Shown: positions 36,503-45,137 of the stretch, piece by piece
Position numbering within the stretch: position 1 is the stretch's first letter
Layout: each line of letters opens with the position of its first letter
NCBI RefSeq assembly: GCF_023221595.1
Contig: NZ_CP096564.1
Coordinates: forward strand, 44,816-108,815
Direction of reading: 5' to 3'
DNA: 64,000 bases
Origin: Rhodococcus qingshengii JCM 15477
GTDB taxonomy: Bacteria; Actinomycetota; Actinomycetes; Mycobacteriales; Mycobacteriaceae
Notes under the pieces: model-generated
The model's input: the letters and a program-made list of their open reading frames with translations, nothing else
What the model was told of the DNA's origin: nothing
The model's database searches: none
Position numbers and translations under genes: made by a program

Positions 36503-39007
36503 ATGAGTAAGACCCCCACGATCGCGGACCACCTTGCGGATCGCTTCGACTCCAAGCGCATAGTCGTATGGCACGATCTCGACGGTGGCTACTCCGCCGG
36601 ACTCGATGTGCTCGCGCCGAGCGACGTGACGGTGCTGCGCATCGTCGATGACGAGTTCGCCGTTAAGCATCGGGTACTGCGTAAAGAACCGACGGCGAAG
36701 TTCTTGATCTACCGATCCGGCGGTGTACCCGAAGGTGTCGGGAACTGGTTGCTCGACATCGAACTGGCCTACGGTCCGGTGTTCACTGCAGACCGTGGCG
36801 CGTTGATGCGGGTCGATCTCGGGCTCACAGCGCAGGGTTCCGATGAGTTGATTGCCAGTTATCGGGCGTTCTTCGACGACACGAAGCTGGTAGCGCGGCT
36901 CAAATCGCTGCCGTTGAACGGCGGAGACCTGACGGTAGTGCAGGCGCAGATGTGCGCCGTGCTTCTGAATCAGAAGGAACACAGCTTCTCTGAGCTGACC
37001 CGCACGCTGCTGATACAGCACGCCGACGGCGAAACCGCCGGATTCGATGCGTTTACCTCCCACGGCCTGGCGGACTTCTACTGGACTGGAGCTTCCGGCA
37101 TCTACGGGTTCACCTCTCAGACGCCGACGATGGCAGGTTTCGTGCTGTGGATGTTTCAGCGCGCGGTCGACGGGTTCGCAGTCACCGAGTCGAACAAGGC
37201 ACGAAACTTGTCGCTCGACTTCCGCGGTTTCCGTGACTCCAAGCGCAGCAGTGCAGCGATGAAATCGCTGGCCCGAACCGTCGAGGGCAATCTCGACTAC
37301 ACCGATCACATGAGTGAGATCGGTTGGGAGACACTGAAGGACACGGACATCTTCGACGCCGGCGAGCGTGAGGTGATCCGGCGCCTGGTGGAGGGGATCA
37401 GTGCGCAGACGATGCCGTATCGCGACATCACCGATGCGATCAGCGCAAGACGTCGTGACAGTTTCTGGTTCGACGACTACGCGACCCTGTATGAAGGGCT
37501 GAGCGCCGCAGCCGAACTGATTCCGGCGATCCGGAACGCCGTGTTCGACCTCAGCAGCTTCGACGAGGGACTGACACGGTATCGCGATGAGTGGTTCCGC
37601 ATCGACCAGCGCTATCGCCAGTTCACCCAGGCGTACCTCACCGCTGAGTTCAAGCAGCCGATCGAGGCACTGGCAGACCTGGTCGAAAATGCCTATGTCA
37701 CCAATTTTCTGGCTCCGCTCGGAGTGGCATGGCAACAGCAAGTCGATACGGTCACGCAGTGGCGCACCATTAATACGACCTCGCAAACCTCGTTCTACGA
37801 CCACTACGTCGCCCCGAGCCTCACCGGTCGCAAGAAGGCCGTTGTGATCGTCTCCGACGCACTGCGCTACGAGGTCGCCGACGAGCTGAGTACCAGGATC
37901 CGCGGAGAGAACAAGTTCTCCGCCACCATCGAAGCCATGCTCGGCGTCCTGCCCTCGTATACCCAACTCGGGATGGCAGCACTGCTCCCACACACCACGC
38001 TGGCACATTCCTCAGACGGCGACCCGGTGCTGGTCGACGGGCAGAAGTCCGACGGTACCGCGAACCGCAGCAAGATCCTCAATGCAGTCGGCGGGACGGC
38101 GATCCAGGCGAGAGATTTCATCGAGATGAAGCCGTCCGAACGCCGCGACCTGTACTCGTCGAATCAAGTGCTGTACGTCTACCACGACACGATCGATGCG
38201 ACCGGGGACAAAGCCGTCTCCGAACACCGAACCTTCACGGCGGCAGCGGACGCGGTCCGCGAACTGATCGACATCGTCAAGAAGCTCGCGAGCGCGAACG
38301 CGACGAACATCATCGTCACCGCCGATCACGGGTTCCTCTATCAGCGTTCCAAGCTGGCTGAGCAGTTCAACCAGACGGTGAAACCGCAGGGCGAGCAGAT
38401 CGTGAAGTCAACGCGCCGCTACGTGCTGGGGCGAGGATTGAAGAAGGACGCAGCGTTCACGACATTCCAACCCGACCAAGTGGGACTGTCGAGCGACCTG
38501 GAAGTGCAGATCCCGAATTCGATCCAGCGGATCGTGCAGCCCGGAGCCGGATACCAGTTCGTGCACGGCGGCGCCTCCCTGCAGGAGATCGTGGTGCCGG
38601 TGATCCAGATCAACAAGAGGCGCATCGACACCGTCGAGCCGGTGAACGTCGACATCCACCCCGAGTCAGATCGGATCACCACGGGGCAGATCGTCGTCAA
38701 GCTGTACCAGTCGGCGAAGGTGGAGCCGCACAAACCTGCGCGGCGGCTGCGTGCCGGGCTGTACTTCGGAGACATACTGATCTCCAACGAGCAGGAGATG
38801 ACCTTCGACTCGAGCAGTGATGCTGGACGTGATCGGTTCCAAAGCGTGACACTGCTTCTCGGTAGGAACGCGGACGAGGCCAACAACCACAGCGTCGAAT
38901 TCCGGCTCTCGGAGCCGATCGAGGGCACCGATCAGTGGAAGAAGTACAAGAGCGCGCCGTACACGGTCAAACGTGCCTTCGCCAGTGACGATGGATGGGA
39001 TTTCTGA
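36503..39007 (+). CDS. pglZ: PglZ, alkaline-phosphatase-superfamily protein of BREX
   Basis: An 834-residue protein. The PglZ domain shows VVIVSDALRYEVADEL near residues 447-462 and IIVTADHGFLYQ with Asp608-His609-Gly610, the metal-site motifs of alkaline phosphatase-like enzymes. The N-terminal HDLDGGYSAGLDVL region is typical of BREX PglZ, which in studied systems acts as a metal-dependent nuclease or phosphodiesterase-like core subunit. Its stop overlaps the brxL start by one base. Confidence 0.92.
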   Translation: MSKTPTIADHLADRFDSKRIVVWHDLDGGYSAGLDVLAPSDVTVLRIVDDEFAVKHRVLRKEPTAKFLIYRSGGVPEGVGNWLLDIELAYGPVFTADRGALMRVDLGLTAQGSDELIASYRAFFDDTKLVARLKSLPLNGGDLTVVQAQMCAVLLNQKEHSFSELTRTLLIQHADGETAGFDAFTSHGLADFYWTGASGIYGFTSQTPTMAGFVLWMFQRAVDGFAVTESNKARNLSLDFRGFRDSKRSSAAMKSLARTVEGNLDYTDHMSEIGWETLKDTDIFDAGEREVIRRLVEGISAQTMPYRDITDAISARRRDSFWFDDYATLYEGLSAAAELIPAIRNAVFDLSSFDEGLTRYRDEWFRIDQRYRQFTQAYLTAEFKQPIEALADLVENAYVTNFLAPLGVAWQQQVDTVTQWRTINTTSQTSFYDHYVAPSLTGRKKAVVIVSDALRYEVADELSTRIRGENKFSATIEAMLGVLPSYTQLGMAALLPHTTLAHSSDGDPVLVDGQKSDGTANRSKILNAVGGTAIQARDFIEMKPSERRDLYSSNQVLYVYHDTIDATGDKAVSEHRTFTAAADAVRELIDIVKKLASANATNIIVTADHGFLYQRSKLAEQFNQTVKPQGEQIVKSTRRYVLGRGLKKDAAFTTFQPDQVGLSSDLEVQIPNSIQRIVQPGAGYQFVHGGASLQEIVVPVIQINKRRIDTVEPVNVDIHPESDRITTGQIVVKLYQSAKVEPHKPARRLRAGLYFGDILISNEQEMTFDSSSDAGRDRFQSVTLLLGRNADEANNHSVEFRLSEPIEGTDQWKKYKSAPYTVKRAFASDDGWDF

Positions 39008-41154
39008 TGAGTGACCACATCGACCTGACAGAGGTGGCCCTCCGCGAGCAGACTCCCGCGGAGGATCCTGCTAGTGCTGTGGCCGAGCTGACAGCGTTGG
39101 ACCGCAAGATCAACGCGCATTTCCCGGGTGCTGTCGTGCGCAAGGACCTCGTCAAGACGGTCAAAGGCAACGCGATCGTGCCGTCGTACGTGCTGGAGTA
39201 CCTGCTCGGGCAGTTCGCCGCGTCCGACGACGAGGCGACGATCCAGGAGGGCATCGAGAAGGTGCGCCGGATCCTTGCCGAGCACTACGTGCACCGCAAC
39301 GAGTCGGAGCTGGTGAAGTCGAAGATTCGTGAGAAGGGTCGCTTCCGGATCATCGATCGGGTCAGCGTGACGTTGAACGAGAAGGACGACGTCTATCAGG
39401 CGACGTTCGCGAACGTCGGCATCAGCGGGGTGCTCGTGGATTCGAGCACGGTGACCGCGAACCAGAAACTGCTGGTGGGCGGCGTGTGGTGCCTGTGCGA
39501 CATCGAGTACTTCCACAGTGACGACGCCCGTGTGGTGCCCTGGATTCTGGGTCGATTGCAGCCGATCCAGATGTCGAGTTTTGACTACGCCGGGTACCTC
39601 GAGGCCCGCGCCGAGTTCACTACCGATGAATGGATAGACCTTCTGATCCAGTCAATCGGCTTCAACCCCGAGATGTTTGGGCGACGCGCGAAACTGCTTC
39701 AGTTGATCCGGCTGATCCCGTTCGTGGAACGTAACTACAACCTCGTCGAATTGGGCCCGAAGGGCACCGGCAAATCGCACATCTACTCTGAGTTTTCGCC
39801 CCATGGCATGTTGATCTCCGGCGGTGAGATCACCGTGCCGAAACTGTTCGTGAACAACGCCAACGGGAAGATCGGCCTCGTTGGATACTGGGACGTCGTC
39901 GCGTTCGATGAGTTCGCGGGCAAGAAGAAGCGCACGGACAAGGCGCTGGTCGACATCATGAAGAACTACATGGCGAACAAGTCCTTCTCCCGCGGTGTCG
40001 AGACGCTCGGCGCGGAGGCGTCCATGGTGTTCGTCGGCAACACCTCGCACACCGTTCCGTACATGCTCAAGCACTCAGACCTCTTCGACGAGCTCCCCGA
40101 GAGTTACCATGACTCGGCCTACCTCGACCGCCTGCATTTCTACATCCCTGGTTGGGAAATCGACACGATCCGCGGCGAGATGTTCTCCAGCGGTTACGGT
40201 TTCGTCGTCGACTACATTGCCGAAGTCCTCAAGTCGATGCGAAATCTCGACTACTCCGATCGTTACCAGCAGTACTACACACTCGGATCGGACATCTCCA
40301 CTCGCGACCGAGACGGCATCCACAAGACCTTCTCCGGTCTGATGAAGCTGCTCTACCCGCACGAGCAGGCCACCGCCCAGGAGATCGAAGAGATCTTGCG
40401 CTTCGCGATCGAGGGCCGCAAGCGCGTCAAGGACCAGATCCTGCGCATGGACTCCACCATGGCAACGGTGAAGTTCGGGTACCAATCGCTTGTGGGTGAG
40501 TGGACCGCTGTCACGACACTGGAGGAAGACGAGTACCCCCGGCACTACTACCGCGATCGACCAGACGCTGTCGAGGAGATCGAGGACCTTGTCGGTCCGG
40601 CCCAACCCGGGGCAGGTGCAGCCGGCTCGGAGAAGGCGGTTGTCTCCGTCCCGGTGAAGGAGGAGTTGTATCGAGGACACCGAGATTTCATCGAAAATCA
40701 GCGCGGCGTCTCCTACGAAACGCTCCTTATGCCGTACTTGCGCGGCGCGTCCGAGATCGAGTTGCACGACCCGTACATCCGGATGAACCACCAGGGTCGG
40801 AATCTCGTCGAGTTACTGGCCTTGATCGCGGCGGCCAAAGACCCCGCCGACGAGGTGACATTCAAGCTCTTCACCCTGCTCGAAACCGACCCTGAGTATC
40901 AGAAGAGACAGTTGCAGATGATCGGCCAGATCATTCAGGGGGCTGCCCAACAGGGCATCAAGCTTGACGTGGCTAAGGACCCTGGCGGTCATGATCGCTG
41001 GATCCGCACGAACAACGGATGGCGCATCAACCTCGGCCGGGGCCTCGACATCTTTCAGAAGCAAGAAGGCGGCTGGTTCGACTTCGGCAGTACGCGGCAG
41101 GAGTTCCGTCAGGCCAGGGCATTCGGCGTGACGTATATCCGGGAAGCGAATTGA
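39007..41154 (+). CDS. brxL: BrxL, Lon-like AAA+ protein of type I BREX
   Basis: A 715-residue protein starting in a TGATG overlap with pglZ. The Walker A GPKGTGKS is at residues 250-257, followed by GGEITVPKLFVNN and the Walker B-like VVAFDEFAG. The N-terminal DUF4357/BREX-like part (about 1-200) and the C-terminal domain resemble published BrxL. BrxL forms ring assemblies on DNA and is needed for exclusion but not methylation. It closes the operon, giving the canonical A-B-C-X-Z-L order of type I BREX. Confidence 0.92.
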   Translation: MSDHIDLTEVALREQTPAEDPASAVAELTALDRKINAHFPGAVVRKDLVKTVKGNAIVPSYVLEYLLGQFAASDDEATIQEGIEKVRRILAEHYVHRNESELVKSKIREKGRFRIIDRVSVTLNEKDDVYQATFANVGISGVLVDSSTVTANQKLLVGGVWCLCDIEYFHSDDARVVPWILGRLQPIQMSSFDYAGYLEARAEFTTDEWIDLLIQSIGFNPEMFGRRAKLLQLIRLIPFVERNYNLVELGPKGTGKSHIYSEFSPHGMLISGGEITVPKLFVNNANGKIGLVGYWDVVAFDEFAGKKKRTDKALVDIMKNYMANKSFSRGVETLGAEASMVFVGNTSHTVPYMLKHSDLFDELPESYHDSAYLDRLHFYIPGWEIDTIRGEMFSSGYGFVVDYIAEVLKSMRNLDYSDRYQQYYTLGSDISTRDRDGIHKTFSGLMKLLYPHEQATAQEIEEILRFAIEGRKRVKDQILRMDSTMATVKFGYQSLVGEWTAVTTLEEDEYPRHYYRDRPDAVEEIEDLVGPAQPGAGAAGSEKAVVSVPVKEELYRGHRDFIENQRGVSYETLLMPYLRGASEIELHDPYIRMNHQGRNLVELLALIAAAKDPADEVTFKLFTLLETDPEYQKRQLQMIGQIIQGAAQQGIKLDVAKDPGGHDRWIRTNNGWRINLGRGLDIFQKQEGGWFDFGSTRQEFRQARAFGVTYIREAN

Positions 41155-41600
41155 TGGCGGACGTCGACCGAGGTGACCCCGTCGACGTCGCCCGTGACTG
41201 AATGGTCGAGAAGGGTATCGTCCCCGTGTGACGGAGTCGCCGGTCTCCGCGGCTTAACGATGACCATGGCCAGCGCCCTCACCGCGTCGAAAATCGATCC
41301 GATTTCGTCACCCGGTCGGTGATTGGATTTGTGCAGTTCAGACTTGTTCGGATCTGTCGAGAACTCGTGTCGAAAATCTATGTCGAATTCCTGCGAGGCA
41401 TGGTCTTTTCGACGGGGGCGCTGGTCGATCTTCCGGTGAAAGCGGATACCGGGACGATGCAACGTTCGGGGCTCACTTCCTGGCAGTACCGTGAGATCTC
41501 CGTCGCGGGTGGTTGCCGTGTGAGATCGCCAATTGTCGTCGGCCCCGATCTGTCGAGACAACGAGAGCATTCAGTGGGTGGGTCGTCAGGTATCGCGTCA
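41155..41600. other. Region after BREX without a recognised gene
   Basis: About 445 bp between brxL and the Mrr remnant. Open frames here have weak codon use. No clear terminator hairpin was identified by eye. Confidence 0.35.
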
Positions 41601-42243
41601 TTAGGCGCGCACGCGTTTCACCGGTGGGTAGATGTAGCACTCGATCTTGTGCTTCTTGGCCCATTCGAGTGCCTGCGTGGTATATCCCGTTGCAGCGAAG
41701 AAGAGCGCTTTCTTCTTGGACTGTGCGATTCCGTAGATCCGTTGCATCTCGCCGATACCCACGGGCGACTTGTGATGTTTGACCTGCGCAATTGCGAATA
41801 GCGACTCAACGTCGATCCCGCCATCGGCACCGGGTGACGACAACTTCGCGCCCTAGTGGCCGTTCTTGGTCATCCACTTACATGCCAATTCGAGCGCCAG
41901 CGGGTGTACCGACTTCCCGTGTGACGACGCGTTTCCATCCACTGTTGTCGCGACGAACCACAAACCCGCCGGAAGCCCCGTCGAACAGTGTCCGTGTCGA
42001 ACACCGAAAAGGCGGATTCGGCCACCAGTGCCCGGACCAGCTCGCCGTCGGATCTGCCGGGCGGTCACGTTCGGCTAGCACGTCGAGGTACTCGGCGAAC
42101 CCGCACCAGCCGATACGACCATCTGCTGGATCGAATCCGGTCGATAACGCCCCGATGGCGTGGTCGAGTGGCTTTTTCGATGCGCCGTTGGACGCATCCT
42201 CATGATCGTGCCGAGTTTCCCTGGCGGCGTGGAGCGCCACCAA
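41601..42243 (-). pseudogene. Decayed Mrr-type restriction endonuclease
   Basis: The C-terminal part (minus strand, 41601-41843) has GADGGIDVES...AIAQVKHHK, which is the D...QxK active-site pattern of Mrr_cat nucleases. Upstream the same frame continues as LALELACKWMTKNGH, broken by an in-frame TAG at about 41855. The still earlier sequence is in another frame (GGFVVRRDNSGWKRVV and residues back to 42243). A stop plus at least one frameshift mark it as dead. It lies directly downstream of BREX and probably targeted modified DNA when active. Confidence 0.75.
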
Positions 42244-42418
42244 AGCAATGAACTTCCTTCACGGGATCGCCGAAACCCCGGTGACATGCACATCGTGGCA
42301 GAGGTCGATCCGGGTCTTCGATAACGATTCTATCGCCCATACGAGCCGAGATGTGCCCCGATTATCCTGAACGGACGACTGCGGGATGAGGGGTGCTGCG
42401 CCGGTGCGCCTTCGCCAT

Positions 42419-42700
42419 CTACGGCTCGTTCACTGAACTCCACCCGCGCTCGGGCTTCGGTAGGTCGGAGTCGAAGTGGTTGCGGGCATATTCCTCGATC
42501 GCCAGTTGTGCGAGCTCCTTGCTGTTGAGACCCAACTGTTCACCCATGCGGAAGAACAACCTAATGGTTGGCGACGGAAGTTTGAACGTGATCTCGAGTT
42601 CGATGACTTCCTCGGGGTTGTGGTTCTGTGCTTCGGTCAAACCCGTGGAGGTCGTATCGGGGAGTTCGGTCATAGGGGGCCATCCTGTTCCAGGCAGCAC
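42419..42700 (-). CDS. Small hypothetical protein
   Basis: 93 residues from GTG 42700, with AGGAAGG 4 nt upstream; ATG 42673 is an alternative. The middle, EEVIELEITFKLPSPTIRLFFRMGEQLGLNSKELAQLAIEEYAR (as several adjoining segments), suggests a beta strand followed by two helices. That is loosely RHH/CopG-like, so a small DNA-binding protein is possible but unproven. It follows the lipoprotein gene closely on the same strand. Confidence 0.5.
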   Translation of the reverse strand: MLPGTGWPPMTELPDTTSTGLTEAQNHNPEEVIELEITFKLPSPTIRLFFRMGEQLGLNSKELAQLAIEEYARNHFDSDLPKPERGWSSVNEP

Positions 42701-42733
42701 GTGCCTTCCTCGAGATTCGAACGAACCGGGAGA

Positions 42734-43282
42734 TCAGAATTCGATTATCGAGTCCATGTTGTTCTGGGAGTCCGTATGAAAATAGAGTGAGCCGCCATCT
42801 TGTTTCGTCTTCGCGACTATCCAACCTCGCTGTGTTGAGCCGTGGCGAATGGTGTCGAGCTCAGGCTGGTCCTCGCTCAAGCAATCGCTGATCGAAATAT
42901 TCGCTTTCGACGTTGCTTGGCTTCCATCAGGCAAGATCTCGGTGAGTTCCAGTGATGCGGCTGTCATGAAACTCGTACCCGGATCGAGGGTCACCGTAAA
43001 TTCCAAAGCTTGATAGAAACCTGATCCAGATCCACAAGGGACATTCGTCTGGATAGATTCGAGAGTCGCAGTCCCTCTGGTGCTACCGAGACTGATCCCA
43101 GTCTTGTCGCCGGGCTTGAGGATGGCAGGCTCACTTGTCGCGACTGGAGTTCCGTTCGACGAGGGGGTGGGTAACGCGACCGTAGTCGGAGAGCCGGAAT
43201 CCGAGACGTCGGCGCTGGAGCCACACGCTGAAAGAACAAGAGCTGTGGCGATTATCCCCGCGGCATAAATGTGCATTCGCAT
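42734..43282 (-). CDS. Secreted lipoprotein
   Basis: A 182-residue protein with signal peptide and lipobox LSAC (Cys near residue 20); ATG 43276 is an alternative start. After a Ser/Thr/Pro linker comes a beta-rich domain with KPGDKTGISLG, ESIQTNV and YQALEFTVTLDPG. This is similar to small DUF4352/Ig-like lipoproteins of actinobacteria. Two cysteines (C83 region and C133 region) may pair. No operon partner with known function is present. Confidence 0.7.
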   Translation of the reverse strand: MRMHIYAAGIIATALVLSACGSSADVSDSGSPTTVALPTPSSNGTPVATSEPAILKPGDKTGISLGSTRGTATLESIQTNVPCGSGSGFYQALEFTVTLDPGTSFMTAASLELTEILPDGSQATSKANISISDCLSEDQPELDTIRHGSTQRGWIVAKTKQDGGSLYFHTDSQNNMDSIIEF

Positions 43283-43484
43283 CAGAGGACTATAGAGGTT
43301 CGTTTCTCCGTATCTATTCTTGTCTGCAAACTTCGGGACCCTCGATGCCTGTCGACGAAGCCGCCGATCCTTCGAAATCTTTCAGGCTGCGGTCCGTGAG
43401 GGCCAGACGGTCGTCATCGACGAGTTGCTGACTTCGCGCTCCCACGCCTGATCCTGGCAGATGCTGACGGCTCCAAACCTGACG

Positions 43485-43510
43485 GAAAACCCTAAAGAAG
43501 GGTAGTTTTC
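43485..43510 (+). promoter_or_regulatory. Inverted repeat just before the split resolvase
   Basis: AAAACCCT...AGGGTAGTTTT forms a near-perfect inverted repeat 6 bp upstream of the ATG at 43516. It is a likely binding subsite for the resolvase (res) and for its autoregulation. Confidence 0.45.
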
Positions 43511-43515
43511 GACAG

Positions 43516-43885
43516 ATGTTGTTCGGTTACGCCAGGGTGTCGAGCGCAGATCAGAACCCCGCCCACCAGATCGACGCCCTGACGCGGGCGGGGATCGACG
43601 CCGCAAACATCCACACCGACCAGGCGGGCGGTGCGAAAGCCTCACGCCCGCAACTCGACGCAGTGCTGTCCCGACTACGTAGCGGTGACACGTTGGCGAT
43701 CACCCGACTGGATCGGTTGGGGCGTTCGGTGTTGCATCTGATCACCCTCGGTGCAGAGTTGCGCGAGCGGGGAATCGGATTGAAGGTTCTCGAGCAGGGC
43801 ATCGACACTGGCACAGCGGAAGGGCGAGCGATGTTCGGGATGCTCTCCGTCCTTGCGGAACTCCAACGTGAGTTGATCGTGGCGA
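43516..43885 (+). pseudogene. 5' part of serine resolvase split by the Tn554-type transposon
   Basis: The first 123 codons of a serine recombinase. MLFGYARVSS gives Arg7 and Ser9, then TRLDRLGRSVLHL and MLSVLAELQRELIVA. The frame then runs into transposon sequence and stops at 43941. The lost continuation (NTRDGLAAARARGRKGGRPP...) is found at 49468-50054. Joining across the duplicated TGGCGA (43880-43885 and 49462-49467) restores one 318-residue protein, very similar to the intact resolvase at 48176-49174. Confidence 0.9.
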
Positions 43886-43994
43886 TTATCTATACGCGTC
43901 GGTTTCCTGTGAGGGACATGGGGTTACGACACGCCTGCTGACGTCCCTCGCGGATATCCCACACCCAGTGAGTGACGGGGATTAGCTTCGAAGT

Positions 43995-45137
43995 GTGAAT
44001 GGTCCGTTTGTTGCCGAGAAGGCGATCGGGCCTGTCGCCGGCAAGGTGACGTGGCTGGTGCTCGATGATCGGCTCGATCCGGTCGATGAGGTCACCCAGT
44101 TCGCGTTGTATCTCGACGGCGGCGGCGCGAGCGTCAACACGTTGCGGGCCTACATTCCCCGGCTTGCCCGGTTCCTGAATTGGTGCCATTTCCAGGTAGT
44201 GGAGTGGACCAAAATATCTCTGCCGCAACTGATTTTGTACAAGCGGTCACTGGAAGCGGAACCGGGACCCTCCGGTCGGGTGCGTGCCGGCAAGACGGTG
44301 AACGCACACATCACGGCGATCGTCGAGTTTCTCAGGTACTGCGCCCGGATGGGCGTGATCGACGACGCGGTCGTCGACAAGTTCGTCGAGGCCAAACATC
44401 TGCGCTTTGCTCCGGAGACGATGCCGCAGCGCGAAAACGGCGCGCATCGATACATCACCGCGAAGGTCATCAAGGCCAAGGAAGTGACGCGGCCACCGGA
44501 ATCCCTCAGCGACGACGAGGTGACCGCGCTCCTCGTAGCGACGGCGAACGTCAGGGACTTCCTACTGATCCAGTTGATGGTCGAGACCGGATTGCGTGTC
44601 GGCGAGACCCTGGGGTTACGCCGGGAAGACCTGCATTTCCTTCCGGACTCGAAGGCCTTGGGCTGCGCCCTGCCCGGCGCCCATCTGCATGTGCGACGCC
44701 GGGCCAACGAGAACCACGCGCTCGCGAAGAGTCACTACCCGCGCAGTGTCCCGGTCGGCCCGCAGACGACCACGGCCTACCGCGACTACCAGTACGAACG
44801 TGATCGGCTTGTACCCGACAGTGGATGCGATTTCGTGTTCATCAACCTGTACTCGACGTCGGCGCCCGATACCGCCATGAGATATCAGAACACCCGAAAC
44901 TGCCTGACCCGAGTGGCTCGCCGTGCGGGGGTGGAGGCGCGGCTGCACATGTTGCGGCACACGGCGGGTACGTCATGGGCCCGCGCGGGCACCCCGATCG
45001 ACGTGGTGCAAAAGTTGATGGGACATCAGAGTCCGGTGTCGACGGCGAAATACCTGCACCCGTCCGACGAGCAGATGCGGGCCGCCGTGGACGCCGTCGC
45101 ACACCGGCGGAACGCGCACGCGAAGACCATCCGATGA
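43995..45137 (+). CDS. tnpA: TnpA-like tyrosine recombinase of the Tn554-type element
   Basis: A 380-residue tyrosine recombinase from GTG 43995. An N-terminal SAM-like core-binding domain (VNTLRAYIPRLARFLNW) is followed by the catalytic domain. Arg201 lies in ETGLRVGETL, His318-Arg321 in HMLRHTAGT, His344 in MGHQ, and nucleophile Tyr353 in AKYLHP. It overlaps tnpB by 4 nt. Tn554-type TnpA and TnpB together carry out site-selective excision and integration without cutting a random target. Confidence 0.9.
   Translation: MNGPFVAEKAIGPVAGKVTWLVLDDRLDPVDEVTQFALYLDGGGASVNTLRAYIPRLARFLNWCHFQVVEWTKISLPQLILYKRSLEAEPGPSGRVRAGKTVNAHITAIVEFLRYCARMGVIDDAVVDKFVEAKHLRFAPETMPQRENGAHRYITAKVIKAKEVTRPPESLSDDEVTALLVATANVRDFLLIQLMVETGLRVGETLGLRREDLHFLPDSKALGCALPGAHLHVRRRANENHALAKSHYPRSVPVGPQTTTAYRDYQYERDRLVPDSGCDFVFINLYSTSAPDTAMRYQNTRNCLTRVARRAGVEARLHMLRHTAGTSWARAGTPIDVVQKLMGHQSPVSTAKYLHPSDEQMRAAVDAVAHRRNAHAKTIR

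Noticed and set aside
36383..38008. 541-residue minus-strand frame
   Set aside because: Antisense shadow of the pglX end and pglZ.
43380..43645. Possible second resolvase on the minus strand
   Set aside because: Only an antisense frame of the split resolvase's start.
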